A stretch of 64,000 bases of DNA from an uncultured Sphingomonadaceae bacterium (GCA_903871605.1 CAIQHF010000012.1:1-64000), one strand, 5' to 3'. Shown: positions 1-9,037, numbered from the stretch's first letter. The notes: a model not told the origin generated them from the letters alone. Made by a program: numbers and translations.

Positions 1-55
1 GCCCAGCCCGACATGTGGGGCCTGGGCCCCCGCCTGCGCGGGGGAACGGTTGCCA
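1..55. repeat. REP-like dispersed palindromic repeat, type A
   Basis: GC-rich inverted sequence (CCTGGGCCCCCGC then GCGGGGGAACGG) of the same kind as those at 3381-3474, 11921-11996, 36543-36575 and 54217-54299. All contain a short hairpin built on GGGGCC(C)...GGGGAAC. It lies just 3' of tolQ, where tolR would be expected. Its left part may be cut by the window edge. The family grouping was made by eye. Confidence 0.5.
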
Positions 56-77
56 GTGATGATCCGAGCACCCGCCA

Positions 78-767
78 TCACTCGTCCTCGAGCTCGCGGC
101 TGAGCGTCGCGTGGAAACCATCCGCGAAGCGGTGCAGCCGCGCCTCGAGCTTGTTGATGCCATGGCTGAGCCGGTTGTAGGCGATCACCGCGGGGATCGC
201 CGCGAACAGACCGAGCGCGGTCGCAAACAGCGCCTCGGCAATGCCCGGCGCGACGACGCCGAGCGAGGTGTTCTGCTGCGCCGCGATCGAGGTGAAGCTG
301 CGCATGATCCCCCACACCGTGCCGAACAGCCCGACGAACGGCGCGACCGACCCGATCGTCGCGAGGATGTTCAGCCGGTCCGACAACCGGTCGACCTCGG
401 CCGCGGTCGCGGCCCCCATGCTGGTCGCCAGCCGCGCGCGCGTGCCCTCGCGGTCGATCCTCTTGCCCGCGGTTGAGCGCCGCCACTCGGTGACGCCGGC
501 GCCGAGCACCTTGGCCGATGGCAGCTCGTTGCCGCGGTGCGCGGTATAGAAATTGTCGATGTCCTCCGCCGCCCAGAAATCGCGCTCGAACTTGGCCGAC
601 TTCGCCGAGATGCGCTTCAACCGCGCGCCGTGGCCGATGATGATCGCCCAGGTCCACACCGAAGCGGCGAGCAGGCCGACCATCACGATCTTGACGACGA
701 TATCGGCCTGCAGGAACAGCGCGAGCGGCGACATCGTCGCGGCACTAGTCGCGATTTGCGGAGTCAT
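78..767 (-). CDS. tolQ: Tol-Pal system proton channel subunit TolQ
   Basis: Inner-membrane channel subunit of the Tol-Pal machine, which uses the proton motive force to draw in the outer membrane during division. The 229-residue protein has the usual length, three membrane segments near residues 20-45, 130-155 and 170-195, and the conserved stretch APFVGLFGTVWGIM. The chosen ATG overlaps the ybgC stop by four bases (ATGA); longer starts lie inside ybgC. The ybgC-tolQ order supports TolQ over its paralogue ExbB. Transcription runs leftward, so tolR would lie beyond the window; at least 77 bases and a repeat separate it from tolQ, unlike the usual tight junction. Confidence 0.93.
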   Translation of the reverse strand: MTPQIATSAATMSPLALFLQADIVVKIVMVGLLAASVWTWAIIIGHGARLKRISAKSAKFERDFWAAEDIDNFYTAHRGNELPSAKVLGAGVTEWRRSTAGKRIDREGTRARLATSMGAATAAEVDRLSDRLNILATIGSVAPFVGLFGTVWGIMRSFTSIAAQQNTSLGVVAPGIAEALFATALGLFAAIPAVIAYNRLSHGINKLEARLHRFADGFHATLSRELEDE

Positions 768-1240
768 GCGGTCGTTCTTCCCCTCTGTGCCGGGCTCTGC
801 AGCCGGCGAAACGCATCGAGCCATGCGGACGGCTGCCGCCGCGGCCGCCCCTCCGGCGAAAGAAAGGCCGCGACGATCTCCGCGTCGGCGAGACAAACCT
901 CGCCGCGCATGACCCTCTGGTGAATGACGCAGGAAGCCGGCTTCGTATCCATCACCGTGCTCACCACGAGCAAATCGTCGTCGAGCCGTGCCGGTGCGCG
1001 GTAGCGGATCGCAAGATTGGCGATCGCATAGGTGCCCGTACCATCCTCATGCGCCGCGCGCTGATCGATCCCCGCGCCGCGCAGCATGTCGGAGCGCGCA
1101 CGCTCCATGAAGCGCAGATAATTGGCATGGTAGACGACGCCCGAAAGATCGGTGTCCTCGAAATAGACGCGTAGCGGAAAGCGGTGCTCGCCGTCGGCGA
1201 AGCGGCCGGTCGCCGGGCGATCGAGCACGTCCTTTACCAT
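764..1240 (-). CDS. ybgC: YbgC-type acyl-CoA thioesterase of the Tol-Pal cluster
   Basis: Hotdog-fold thioesterase that hydrolyses acyl-CoA or acyl-ACP in the cytoplasm; its genes typically head tol-pal operons. The signature YFEDTDLSGVVYHANYL is present near residues 26-42, with the catalytic Asp in EDTD, followed by RFMERARSD. The start at the internal Met (MVKDVL) gives 158 residues; an upstream in-frame ATG at 1288 would add 16 residues without family support. It is translationally coupled to tolQ. The gene points away from the XRE cassette, so the 1241-1340 gap carries divergent signals. Confidence 0.9.
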   Translation of the reverse strand: MVKDVLDRPATGRFADGEHRFPLRVYFEDTDLSGVVYHANYLRFMERARSDMLRGAGIDQRAAHEDGTGTYAIANLAIRYRAPARLDDDLLVVSTVMDTKPASCVIHQRVMRGEVCLADAEIVAAFLSPEGRPRRQPSAWLDAFRRLQSPAQRGRTTA

Positions 1241-1295
1241 GTTGGCGGGGTCTAGCGCTTCACGAGGCGTGCGCAACCCCGGGCGCACTGCGCGC

Positions 1296-1340
1296 TTGAC
1301 TCCGGTGTAACCCCAAGGTTACTAGTAACCCAGAGGTTAC
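1296..1340 (+). promoter_or_regulatory. Promoter with two tandem palindromic operators
   Basis: Four copies of one hexamer form two identical-architecture dyads: GTAACC-CCAA-GGTTAC (1307-1322) and GTAACC-CAGA-GGTTAC (1325-1340), separated by TA. The central 14 bases, GGTTACTAGTAACC, are themselves a perfect palindrome. A sigma70-like promoter fits over them: TTGACT (1296-1301), a 17-base spacer, then TTACTA (1319-1324). Bound repressor would therefore cover the -10 element and start site. The obvious binder is the XRE protein encoded second in the downstream operon, giving negative autoregulation. The regulator assignment is inference. Confidence 0.8.
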
Positions 1341-1362
1341 ATGGCTTGCAGGGGGATCGATC

Positions 1363-1791
1363 ATGGCCCAATCCGACGTCACCGCCGCGGACGCGATCAG
1401 CGCCAAGCGCGCGACGCTGTTCTTCTTCTCAGCCGCGATGTTTATCGGCATCGCGATGCTCGATTTCCCGGCGCGCACGGGTATCGCCTTCTCGATCATC
1501 TGGGTGGCGTGGGCGGCGCTGCTGCTGCTCAATCTCGCCGGGATCGGCGGCTGGCTCTGCCCGCCCGTCGCGCGGCGGCTCGCCAACGACGAAGGCACGC
1601 GCGCCAATCGCGCGCAAAGCCTGTCGCTGGGCTTCTTCGTCGCGATCGGGGTGGCGCTGCTGCTGTCGGTGCTGGTCCGCATCGTCGCGATCGACGCGCG
1701 CGAGGTGATATTGTCGATCGTGACATCGGGGATTTCCTCGGCGCTGATCTGCTTTGCGGCGCTCGAACGCCGGTCGCTCGCCGATGGTTGA
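1363..1791 (+). CDS. Four-helix membrane protein paired with an XRE regulator
   Basis: A 142-residue protein with about four hydrophobic segments (roughly residues 18-34, 42-62, 86-107 and 115-135) and no signal peptide, so probably an inner-membrane protein. No catalytic motif is recognised. A good ribosome site (AGGGGGA, 1350-1356) sits six bases before the ATG. The 3' end overlaps the start of the XRE regulator by eight bases. Small multi-pass proteins next to XRE regulators of this size are a recurrent arrangement, and the regulator usually controls the pair; the membrane partner's function is not known to me. Confidence 0.8.
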   Translation: MAQSDVTAADAISAKRATLFFFSAAMFIGIAMLDFPARTGIAFSIIWVAWAALLLLNLAGIGGWLCPPVARRLANDEGTRANRAQSLSLGFFVAIGVALLLSVLVRIVAIDAREVILSIVTSGISSALICFAALERRSLADG

Positions 1792-1999
1792 GGCGCTGAC
1801 CAACCGGCTGCGCGAGGAACGTGCCGCACGCGGCTGGACGCAGGCCGAGCTCGCCGACCGCGCGGGCGTAAGCCGCAAGACGATCAACACCGTCGAGAAC
1901 GGCGTGTTCGTGCCTTCGACGATCCTCGCGCTCAGGCTCGCCAGGGTGCTCGAGCGGCCGGTCGAGGCGCTGTTCGCGCTCGCCGACGCGGCGGCCTGA
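1784..1999 (+). CDS. XRE/Cro-CI family transcriptional regulator (short, HTH only)
   Basis: A 71-residue DNA-binding protein that is almost entirely a helix-turn-helix domain. It begins LTNRLREERAARGWTQAELA, followed by the recognition helix VSRKTINTVENG and the typical tail PSTILALRLARVL. The ATG inside the end of the preceding gene gives the expected compact form; an in-frame start at 1754 would add residues unlike the family. There is no sensor domain, so any signal must come through a partner, possibly the membrane protein. The tandem GTAACC-N4-GGTTAC operators upstream are its likely target. Confidence 0.92.
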   Translation: MVEALTNRLREERAARGWTQAELADRAGVSRKTINTVENGVFVPSTILALRLARVLERPVEALFALADAAA

Positions 2000-2030
2000 C
2001 GACGGCCAGACGGCGGCTCGTAATCCGCTT

Positions 2031-2243
2031 ATGCCGATTCCGCGCCGTCGTTTGCCCGTCTGCGTGCCGGTGCTCGCAAGCCTCGCTGCGATCGGGGCCA
2101 TCCGGGGGCTGCGCGCGATCGACATCTGCGGTTTGTCCGAAGGCTTCGTCGGCGATGCGACGATCGCGCTGGCGGAGATGATCGCGGTCGCGCTGGTGCT
2201 CGACATCGTGCTGATCTCGCATGAGGATCGGCATCGCTACTGA
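2031..2243 (+). CDS. Small hypothetical membrane protein
   Basis: A possible 70-residue protein with two hydrophobic stretches (about residues 8-25 and 42-62) and a charged C-terminus (SHEDRHRY). No family is recognised. It follows the XRE gene by about 30 bases on the same strand and ends shortly before the 3' end of ruvB. No strong ribosome site is seen before the ATG. The opposite strand also has an open frame here, so coding status is uncertain. The hydrophobic periodicity favours this strand. Confidence 0.45.
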   Translation: MPIPRRRLPVCVPVLASLAAIGAIRGLRAIDICGLSEGFVGDATIALAEMIAVALVLDIVLISHEDRHRY

Positions 2244-2280
2244 TATGGGCTCGTGCCTTCGCAGGAGCACGGAGAGCGCA

Positions 2281-3318
2281 CTACGCGTCGAACAACCCCT
2301 CTTGGCTCCCCGCCGGCTGCGGTAGCCCGAGATGCGTCCACGCCCGGCCGGTGAGGCACCGCCCCCGCGCGGTCCTGGCCAAAAGCCCGAGCTGGATCAG
2401 ATAGGGCTCGATCACCTCCTCGACCGTGTCGCGCGGCTCGGACAGACCGGCGGCGAGCGTCTCGACGCCGACCGGGCCGCCGCGGTAGACGTCGGCGATC
2501 ATCAGCAGATAGCGGCGATCCATCGCGTCGAGACCGAGCTTGTCGACCTCGAGCCGGGTCAGCGCCGCATCCGCCACCACGGCGTCGACGACGACGTCGC
2601 CCGCCATATGCGCGAAGTCGCGGACGCGGCGCAGCAGCCGCCCGGCGATCCGCGGCGTGCCGCGGGCGCGGCGCGCGATCTCGGTCGCGCCGTCCGCCGC
2701 AAGCCCCATCGCCATCAGCCGTGCCGCGCGCGCGACGACATGCTCAAGCTCGTCGACCGTGTAGAATTGCAGCCGGATCGGGATGCCGAAGCGATCGCGC
2801 AGCGGCGTCGTCAGCAGCCCTTGGCGGGTCGTGGCACCCACCAGCGTGAAGCGCGGCAGCTCGATCCTGACCGAGCGCGCCGACGGCCCCTCGCCGATCA
2901 TCAGATCGAGCACGCGGTCCTCCATCGCGGGATAGAGCACCTCCTCGACCGCGGGCTGGAGCCGGTGGATCTCGTCGATGAAGAGCACGTCGCCCTCCTC
3001 GAGATTGGTGAGCAAGGCGGCGAGATCGCCCGACTTGGCGATCACCGGCCCCGAGGTGGCGCGAAAGCCGACCCCCAGCTCGCGCGCGACGATCTGCGCA
3101 AGCGTGGTCTTGCCCAGCCCCGGCGGCCCGAAGAAGAGGACGTGGTCCATCGCCTCGCCGCGCGCCTTGGCGGCGCCGATGAACACGCGCAGATTTTCGC
3201 GCGCCGCCTTCTGCCCCACGAAATCGTCGAGCGTCTTGGGGCGCAGCGCGGCATCGATGTCTTCGGGCGCGCGCGTCGCGGCGATGAGACGATCGGGGGG
3301 GTGGGCTGGCTCGGTCAT
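2281..3318 (-). CDS. ruvB: Holliday junction branch migration ATPase RuvB
   Basis: Hexameric AAA+ motor that, with RuvA, drives branch migration of Holliday junctions during recombinational repair. The 345-residue protein has Walker A GPPGLGKT (64-71), Walker B with DEIH (115-118), sensor-1 GATTRQG and the C-terminal winged helix ([20 protein letters not shown]). The start is [10 protein letters not shown]; the frame stays open far upstream but that stretch is not RuvB. ruvB is usually directly after ruvA; here four genes, one on the opposite strand, separate it from ruvA, and an XRE cassette separates it from ybgC. Confidence 0.97.
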   Translation of the reverse strand: MTEPAHPPDRLIAATRAPEDIDAALRPKTLDDFVGQKAARENLRVFIGAAKARGEAMDHVLFFGPPGLGKTTLAQIVARELGVGFRATSGPVIAKSGDLAALLTNLEEGDVLFIDEIHRLQPAVEEVLYPAMEDRVLDLMIGEGPSARSVRIELPRFTLVGATTRQGLLTTPLRDRFGIPIRLQFYTVDELEHVVARAARLMAMGLAADGATEIARRARGTPRIAGRLLRRVRDFAHMAGDVVVDAVVADAALTRLEVDKLGLDAMDRRYLLMIADVYRGGPVGVETLAAGLSEPRDTVEEVIEPYLIQLGLLARTARGRCLTGRAWTHLGLPQPAGSQEGLFDA

Positions 3319-3380
3319 GCGTCGATGTTGCCTAGCCGTTCCGTTTGGCGGGCGCCAGCGGGAGAAGCGACCATGGCGAT

Positions 3381-3474
3381 CCCCGGCGCAGGTCGGGGCC
3401 CAGGCCCCACGTCTCGGAACGGTGCGCCTGCCGGGGGCTCGGGGCCTGGACCCCGGCGTTCGCCGGGGAACCGT
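3381..3474. repeat. REP-like dispersed palindromic repeat, type A (full copy)
   Basis: Two inverted arms face each other: one contains GGTCGGGGCCCAGGCCCC, the other GGGGCCTGGACCCC followed by GCGTTCGCCGGGGAACC. It fills most of the gap between ruvB and the next leftward gene. Similar to 11921-11996. Confidence 0.6.
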
Positions 3475-3476
3475 GA

Positions 3477-3998
3477 CTAGGGCAGCCGCGTGATCGCGAT
3501 CCGCACGCTCGGATCGGCGGCGGCGGACAGCTGGACCGTATAGGCGCCCGGCGCGAGCCGGAAATCGACCATCTTGGCGATCCCCGAACAGGGCTCCCCC
3601 ATCTTGTGCGCGATCGAAGCCACCGGCTTGCCGTCGCGCACGACATCGATCCACGCACGCGTGCCGAGCCCGATGCGGTAGGTGCCGGCGATGGCCACAT
3701 GGACGGTCGCCAGACCGCCATGGTCGCGGGGCTGCGCCGGCTTGCCGAGCGGGAACGCGAGCGGCACCGCCCCGATCGGCACCAGCGAGAGAAACACGGT
3801 GTCGTCGAGTGCCAGGTCGGACGCCGGCACGGTCTTGAGCCAGACCGGCGCCGCGCCGCCGGGGCGCCGCCCCCAGACGGGAAAGTCGGGCGAGGCGCAC
3901 GGCGGCACGATCTTCACCGGCACCGGCGCCTGCGCGGACACCGCCGACGCCGCGCCCAGCGCCACCAGCGCGCTCATCACGACATGCTTCGCCCCCAT
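3477..3998 (-). CDS. Hypothetical secreted protein
   Basis: A 173-residue protein with an N-terminal signal peptide ([17 protein letters not shown], cleavage likely before QAPVPV) and a mature part of about 150 residues rich in beta-strand-like segments. Two cysteines are present: one in PPCASPDFP near the mature N-terminus and one in [10 protein letters not shown]. The ATG is preceded by AGGAGA at good spacing; an upstream in-frame start at 4085 would precede the signal peptide with an unlikely 29-residue leader. I do not recognise the family. It lies between ruvB and a divergently transcribed flavin-enzyme-like gene. Confidence 0.8.
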   Translation of the reverse strand: MGAKHVVMSALVALGAASAVSAQAPVPVKIVPPCASPDFPVWGRRPGGAAPVWLKTVPASDLALDDTVFLSLVPIGAVPLAFPLGKPAQPRDHGGLATVHVAIAGTYRIGLGTRAWIDVVRDGKPVASIAHKMGEPCSGIAKMVDFRLAPGAYTVQLSAAADPSVRIAITRLP

Positions 3999-4114
3999 CG
4001 CCGCTCTCCTTCGGTCGAGACACGTGCGTAGGTCGCCGCACGACGCGCCGCAAGCCGACGATCCGGAACGCGCGGCGGCAGCCACGGGTTATCGCGCAAA
4101 CACAGGAGAGCATC

Positions 4115-4600
4115 ATGCCCGACGACGCCACGATCGAAGCCCGTTTCTGGAAGGACCTCAAGGCCAGCCCGTTCGTCATGCTCGGGCTCGACGGCGCGCG
4201 CGACGGTCACGTCCAGCCGATGACCGCGCAGACCGAGACCGGCGACAGCGGCCCCCTCTATTTCTTCGCCAACAAGGACAATGGCCTGATCGCCGCGCTG
4301 GGGACAAACCACCGTGCGATCGCGACCTATACCGGCAAGGGTCACGACGTCTTCGCCAGCATCCACGGCAATCTCGTGCTCGACAATGACCCCGCGACGA
4401 TCGACCGGCTGTGGAACAGCCATGTCGCCGCCTGGTTCGAGGGCGGGCGCGACGATCCCAAGCTCGCGCTGCTCCGCCTCGATACCGAGAAGGCCGAGAT
4501 CTGGCTGGGCGGATCGAGCATCGGTGCGGCGATCACCCGCCTGTTCGGCAAGGACCCCAAGGCGAGTTACAAGGACAATATCGCCGAGGTGTCGCTTTAA
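4115..4600 (+). CDS. Pyridoxamine 5'-phosphate oxidase family / general-stress-protein-26-like
   Basis: A 161-residue protein with the split-barrel flavin-binding fold of the stress-protein subgroup: [15 protein letters not shown] at the N-terminus, then [16 protein letters not shown], the strand [14 protein letters not shown] and a C-terminal [15 protein letters not shown]. The family binds FMN, F420 or heme; the specific reaction cannot be told from sequence. It is not the biosynthetic PdxH, being shorter and lacking its substrate-binding tail. AGGAG precedes the ATG. The 3' end overlaps the convergent membrane-protein gene by four bases. Confidence 0.85.
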   Translation: MPDDATIEARFWKDLKASPFVMLGLDGARDGHVQPMTAQTETGDSGPLYFFANKDNGLIAALGTNHRAIATYTGKGHDVFASIHGNLVLDNDPATIDRLWNSHVAAWFEGGRDDPKLALLRLDTEKAEIWLGGSSIGAAITRLFGKDPKASYKDNIAEVSL

Positions 4601-6147
4601 GGCCTGACGATCCGGTAGAGCGCCCCGTCCGCGCTCTGCCACACCGGTTGCAGCCCGGGATCGCGCGGGCGTTCTGCGGGGGGCACCCCGACCAGCCAGA
4701 CCATGTCGAACAGCCGGCGCGGAAAGGCGGCGAGACGGTCGCCGAGCAGCGGCTCTGGCCGAACGCAGTTCGGCAGGCGAACGAGCTGCGACGGACTGAC
4801 GCTGAAATCGGCGGGCAGGAAGGGCTTCACGGTCAGCAATTGCCCGCCCGGCTCTGCCCATTGGTCGTTGGTGAACGCGCTCTTGCGCACGATCGCAAGG
4901 CTGGGAAGGTGATCGAAGCGTGCCCCGTCCCAGTCGCGATTGCATGGCGGCGCGACGAGCGCATAGACGCGCGCGCCGATCGGAATATGGTCGATCGCCG
5001 CAAGCTGGCGGTCATAGTCGAGACCGTGAAGATAGAGGCTGGCGGTCGTCGCACCGATCCGCACCGCCCAGAACAGCGCCGCCGCCACCGCGATCGCCGT
5101 CGAGACGCCATGGCTCGCGCCACGGCGCGGCGCGAGCGCCAGCAGCGCGCTCGCGAACAGATAGGGCGCGAGCCGCATATCGGCATAATGTGAGCCGAGC
5201 AGCACCTGCGGCAACGCGCAATAAGCGACCGTGAGCAGCGCGGTGGCGACCAGCAGCGTGCGGTCGAATCGGAAGAGTCCGACGACGCCGAGCCCGACGA
5301 GCACCACCAGCAGTTCCGCGCTGTCGCCGTCGAGCGGCTTCCAATGATCGCGCAGCGCGCTCTGCAGCCAGCCATATTTGCCGTGCCAGTCGAAGAAGCC
5401 GCTGCTGGCGCCCGTCCCGCCGTTGCGCCAGGCGAGCATCAGCAGCAGAGGCACCGCGAGCGGCAGGCAATCGATCCCCGCGCGCCACAGCGTCCGCGCG
5501 ATGCCGCGCCGCTCGGCGTGGCGCGCGACCAGCGCGGCGCCGAGACAGAGGAGCGAAAGCACCGCCCAGCCGAACGCGTGCGCCAGCCACACCAGCATCG
5601 CGACCGCGACGAACAACCATGCGCGCGCGCGCGTCTGCCCCCGTCGCGCCATCCGCAACCAGAGCCCGAAGGCGCAGAAGGCGAGCCCCATCGACAGCGC
5701 GAAATTGACGAAGCCAAACTGGAACGGATAGCCCAGCGCCAGCGGCAGCGCGAAGGCGGCGGTCGGCGGCAGCGTGCGGTGCGCCTCGCGCGCGACGAGC
5801 AGAAAACCCGCGGCGGTGATCGGCGGAATGAGCGCGACGACCAGCTTTGCGGCGGGCTCGATGCCGAGCATGGCCCCGAGCGGGATCATCAGCAGATCGA
5901 CGCCGAGATTGCCGATCGGCCGCCAACGGATCGTGTACCAGCGATCGAGCAACGGCGCATGGCCCGCATTGAGCTGGACCGCGTATCGCCCCATGTGACC
6001 GGGCAGGTCGCTGATCGGCACGACGCCCGGCCACAGCATCGGGATCGCCATGCCGACGATCAGCAGCCAGATATAGGCGGGCCGGTCCCACCATGGGCGC
6101 GGCGCACGCGCCTCGGCGGACGGCGGCGGGAAGACCTTGGCGAGCAT
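4597..6147 (-). CDS. Polytopic inner-membrane protein, possibly GT-C-like
   Basis: A protein of about 516 residues with roughly eleven hydrophobic segments across the first three quarters and a soluble C-terminal part. An early conserved-looking loop between the first two segments (PISDLPGHMGRYAVQ) recalls the acidic first periplasmic loop of GT-C glycosyltransferases, but no firm signature is seen. GGAGG abuts the ATG at 6156, so the second ATG at 6147, nine bases downstream, is a better-spaced start. I do not recognise the family; function is open. It is not part of the ruv pathway despite its position. Confidence 0.75.
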   Translation of the reverse strand: MLAKVFPPPSAEARAPRPWWDRPAYIWLLIVGMAIPMLWPGVVPISDLPGHMGRYAVQLNAGHAPLLDRWYTIRWRPIGNLGVDLLMIPLGAMLGIEPAAKLVVALIPPITAAGFLLVAREAHRTLPPTAAFALPLALGYPFQFGFVNFALSMGLAFCAFGLWLRMARRGQTRARAWLFVAVAMLVWLAHAFGWAVLSLLCLGAALVARHAERRGIARTLWRAGIDCLPLAVPLLLMLAWRNGGTGASSGFFDWHGKYGWLQSALRDHWKPLDGDSAELLVVLVGLGVVGLFRFDRTLLVATALLTVAYCALPQVLLGSHYADMRLAPYLFASALLALAPRRGASHGVSTAIAVAAALFWAVRIGATTASLYLHGLDYDRQLAAIDHIPIGARVYALVAPPCNRDWDGARFDHLPSLAIVRKSAFTNDQWAEPGGQLLTVKPFLPADFSVSPSQLVRLPNCVRPEPLLGDRLAAFPRRLFDMVWLVGVPPAERPRDPGLQPVWQSADGALYRIVRP

Positions 6148-6244
6148 CGCGGTCATCCTCCGTATCTATCGCGGATCCCGCGCGAATCGAACCTGCCGAG
6201 CAGGCGAGCGTATCGAAGCGGGCCAATCGGCGCGACGGGAATAG

Positions 6245-6958
6245 TTAAGGCAGGCGCCCGGCAACGGCGTGGAGCGCGGCAACCGGTGCTGCCATGCAAT
6301 AGGCGTGCATCTTTGCCCGAAAATCCGGCGAAGCGGTCTCGCCCGCGCGTTCGATCCAGCGCACCGCCTCGTCCACCCGGCCCGCCTCGGCGAGCAGGCG
6401 GGCATGATTGAACTGGCCGCGAAAATCGCCGGCTTCGGCCGCACGCCGATAGCATAGGGCGGCCTTCGCCATATCGCGCACGGTCAGTCGCCCTTCTTCG
6501 TGATAGCCGCCAACGAAGTTGATGGATTTTGCGTGCCCCATCGCCGCCGCGCGCTGGAACCAGCCCATCGCGGCCACCTCGTCCTGCGGAACGCCGGCAC
6601 CGAGCCCGAGCGCGCCCGCGTAATTATACATGCCCCAGTCGAGCCCGCGCTCGGCGGCGACCCGGAAGCAACGCGCCGCGGCCGCGCGGTCGATCGGCGT
6701 CCCCCAGCCCTTTTCATGGCATCGGCCGATCATGTTGATCGCCATGACATGGCCTTGCGCCGCCGCCTTGCGGAACCAGCGCAACGCGGCCTCCGGGTCC
6801 GGTGCGATGCCGTGCCCGTCGAGCAGCCACTGACCATAGGCCGCCTGCGCCTCGGGCAATCCCGCCTCGGCGCCCTCGCGGAGCAGCGCCGCGGCGTCCT
6901 CGGGCGCGCCCTCGAGCCGCGCGCGCAGCTCTGCGACGCTGCCGTCGAGCGCGCTCAT
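6245..6958 (-). CDS. Sel1-repeat (TPR-like) protein
   Basis: A 237-residue protein made of Sel1-like helical repeats: [59 protein letters not shown] and [11 protein letters not shown], each about 36 residues apart. Such repeats form solenoid scaffolds for protein interactions. No signal peptide is visible, so it is probably cytoplasmic. It overlaps the ruvA stop by four bases (ATGA), so it is translated with ruvA. Its presence between ruvA and ruvB is not usual, and its role in this operon is unknown. Confidence 0.88.
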   Translation of the reverse strand: MSALDGSVAELRARLEGAPEDAAALLREGAEAGLPEAQAAYGQWLLDGHGIAPDPEAALRWFRKAAAQGHVMAINMIGRCHEKGWGTPIDRAAAARCFRVAAERGLDWGMYNYAGALGLGAGVPQDEVAAMGWFQRAAAMGHAKSINFVGGYHEEGRLTVRDMAKAALCYRRAAEAGDFRGQFNHARLLAEAGRVDEAVRWIERAGETASPDFRAKMHAYCMAAPVAALHAVAGRLP

Positions 6959-7551
6959 GCCTTCGACGCCTTGCGCAGCGCGACGCGGACCAGCGCGTCC
7001 AGCGTCGCGTCCGCGCCGAGTTCGTCCGCCGCCGCGCCCACCGCAGCCGACGCCTCGGCGGGCCGGAAGCCGAGATTGCCCAGCGCGGAGAGCGCGTCCT
7101 GCACCGCCCCGCCGGCCGGCGCCGCACCACTGGTGACGGGGCCGAGCGCGGGGCCGGCCTTGTCCTTCAGCTCGGTGACGATGCGCAGCGCGAGCTTGGG
7201 CCCGACGCCATTGGCGCGCGCGACCATCGCCTTGTCGCCCGACGCGACCGCGCGGGACACTTCATCGGGGGCGAGCACGGTCAGAATCGCGAGCGCGACG
7301 CGGCCGCCGACGCCCTGCACGCCGGTCAGCAGCCGGAACCAGTCGCGCTCGGCGGCCGAGCCGAAGCCGAAAAGCGTGATCGCATCCTCGCGCACCTGCA
7401 TGTCGGTGAGCAGCCTGACCTCGCCGCCGATGCTGCCGATCGCCTGCAGCGTGCGGCCGGAAAGCTGCACGAGATAGCCGACGCCGCCAACGTCGATCAC
7501 CGCATGGTCCGCGCCTGCCTCGGCAAGGATGCCGCTCAGCCTGGCGATCAT
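6955..7551 (-). CDS. ruvA: Holliday junction branch migration protein RuvA
   Basis: Tetrameric junction-binding protein that loads RuvB. The 198-residue protein has the N-terminal OB fold ([20 protein letters not shown]), two helix-hairpin-helix motifs (around [17 protein letters not shown] and [16 protein letters not shown]) and the flexible C-terminal domain III that contacts RuvB. The start at MIARLSG is the family start; the frame extends into ruvC sequence. It is ten bases from ruvC and overlaps the Sel1 gene. Confidence 0.97.
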   Translation of the reverse strand: MIARLSGILAEAGADHAVIDVGGVGYLVQLSGRTLQAIGSIGGEVRLLTDMQVREDAITLFGFGSAAERDWFRLLTGVQGVGGRVALAILTVLAPDEVSRAVASGDKAMVARANGVGPKLALRIVTELKDKAGPALGPVTSGAAPAGGAVQDALSALGNLGFRPAEASAAVGAAADELGADATLDALVRVALRKASKA

Positions 7552-7561
7552 CGCGCGATGC

Positions 7562-8059
7562 TCACGAGGCGCGCCGCAGCATCGCGCGCTGGCTGGTGAG
7601 ATGATGCGCATGGGTGATCGCCACCGCGAGCGCGTCGGCGGCATCGGCGCCGGTCAGCTTGACGCCGGGCAGCAGCCGCTGGATCATCGCCTGGACCTGC
7701 TTCTTGTCAGCGCCGCCGGTGCCGACCACCGCCTTCTTGACGATCGAGGGATGATATTCGCCGATCACCAGATCGGCCTGCGCTGCGGCGAGCAGCGCCA
7801 TGCCCCGCGCCTGCCCCAGCTTGAGCGTCGACTGCGCGTTGCTGTTGCCGAGCACCTCTTCGACCGCCGCGCCTTCGGGGCGGTGGGCGCGGATCACCTC
7901 GACGATCGCGCCGTGGAGCAGCGCCAGCCGGCGTGGCAGCGGCATCGACACCTCGGTGCGGATCTGGCCGTTGGCGACATGGCTCAAGCGATTGCCATCG
8001 GCGGCGATCAGCCCCCAGCCCGTGGTTCCGAGCCCGGGATCGAGGCCGAGGATCAGCAT
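7562..8059 (-). CDS. ruvC: Crossover junction endodeoxyribonuclease RuvC
   Basis: Dimeric resolvase that nicks Holliday junctions symmetrically. The 165-residue protein shows the RNase H-like acidic residues: D7 in [12 protein letters not shown], the Glu pair at 67-68 (VEEVLGNSN) and D139/D142 in [16 protein letters not shown]. It is co-directional with yebC upstream and ruvA downstream, the usual order. A type B palindromic repeat occupies most of the spacer to yebC. Confidence 0.97.
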   Translation of the reverse strand: MLILGLDPGLGTTGWGLIAADGNRLSHVANGQIRTEVSMPLPRRLALLHGAIVEVIRAHRPEGAAVEEVLGNSNAQSTLKLGQARGMALLAAAQADLVIGEYHPSIVKKAVVGTGGADKKQVQAMIQRLLPGVKLTGADAADALAVAITHAHHLTSQRAMLRRAS

Positions 8060-8080
8060 GATGCGGTACGATTTGAAAAT

Positions 8081-8164
8081 CCCGTTCGCGCCGAGCGAAG
8101 TCGAGGTACGGGCTGCAAGAGCGGCGCCCGCCCCAGGTCCCTCGACGTCGCTCGGGACGAACGG
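8081..8164. repeat. 84-bp palindromic repeat, type B
   Basis: Inverted arms CCCGTTCGCGCCGAGCGAAG and CGTCGCTCGGGACGAACGG flank a core with TCGAGGTAC / GTCCCTCGAC. Length and arms match the copy embedded in hisD (47334-47417), also 84 bases. It lies between yebC and ruvC. Confidence 0.75.
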
Positions 8165-8187
8165 CGTCTATACACGCTGGTGCCGGA

Positions 8188-8934
8188 TCAACCGATCTGC
8201 TCCATGATCTCGTCCGACACGTCGTAATTCGCCCACACCGTCTGGACGTCGTCGTCGTCGTCGAGCGTGTCGATCAGCTTCATCAGCAGGGCTGCGTCCT
8301 CGACCGTCGCGAGCGTGACCTGCGTCTGCGGGCGCCAGGCGAGCTTGATGCCCTCGGCCTCGCCGAGCACGGGCTCGAGCGCCTTGGCGACACCGTGCAG
8401 GCTTTCGATCGTGGTCCAGATCTCGTGGCCATCCTCGCTCGACGAGACGTCCTCGGCACCGGCCTCGAGCGCGGCCTCGAACACCGTGTCGGCGTCGCCC
8501 GCCTTGGCGGGATAGTTGATCAGCCCCATCCGGTCGAAGGCGTGACTGACCGAGCCGCTGGCGCCGAGATTGCCGCCATTCTTCGAGACCGCGGTGCGGA
8601 CGTTGGTGGCGGTGCGGTTGCGGTTGTCGGTGAGCGATTCGATGATCAGCGACACACCGCCGGGGCCGAAGCCCTCGTAGCGGACCTCCTCGTAATTCTC
8701 GCCCTCGCCGCCCGACGCCTTCTCGATCGCGCGCTTGATATTGTCGTTGGGCATCGACTGCGCGCGCGCGGCGAGGATCGCCGAGCGCAGCCGCGCATTC
8801 ATGTCGGGATCGGGCAGGCCCGCGCGCGCTGCGACGGTAATCTCGCGGCTGAGCTTGGAGAAGGCGGCGGAGCGCTTCTTATCCTGCGCACCCTTGCGGT
8901 GCATGATGTTCTTGAACTTGCTATGGCCGGCCAT
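8188..8934 (-). CDS. yebC: YebC/PmpR family protein (translation-related regulator)
   Basis: A 248-residue member of the YebC/TACO1 family, with the hallmark N-terminus [21 protein letters not shown] and the three-domain layout; DNVGDNxx-like and [14 protein letters not shown] segments are present in the middle. The family has been described as DNA-binding regulators and, more recently, as factors that help ribosomes through stalling sequences. It usually precedes ruvC, as here. Start and length match the family. Confidence 0.94.
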   Translation of the reverse strand: MAGHSKFKNIMHRKGAQDKKRSAAFSKLSREITVAARAGLPDPDMNARLRSAILAARAQSMPNDNIKRAIEKASGGEGENYEEVRYEGFGPGGVSLIIESLTDNRNRTATNVRTAVSKNGGNLGASGSVSHAFDRMGLINYPAKAGDADTVFEAALEAGAEDVSSSEDGHEIWTTIESLHGVAKALEPVLGEAEGIKLAWRPQTQVTLATVEDAALLMKLIDTLDDDDDVQTVWANYDVSDEIMEQIG

Positions 8935-9037
8935 TGCCGCGTCTCGTCCTGTTGTGAATATTCACCCTATGGTGCGCGTCTCTAAGCCGAGCGGACGGTG
9001 ACACGCAATCCCACTACCCCGGCGATCGTGCCGCCAC

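Noticed and set aside
1341-1799. Open frame beginning with the ATG directly after the double operator
   Set aside because: It is out of frame with the membrane protein, has no ribosome site, and its product is Arg-rich shadow sequence.
2281-4179. Possible RuvB fusion with a 286-residue N-terminal extension
   Set aside because: The upstream part is the shadow of the secreted-protein gene at 3477-3998 and a repeat; RuvB has its normal start at 3318.
8954-8965. Perfect palindrome GTGAATATTCAC upstream of yebC
   Set aside because: A 12-base palindrome is expected many times in 64 kb by chance, and no second half-site or promoter supports it as an operator.
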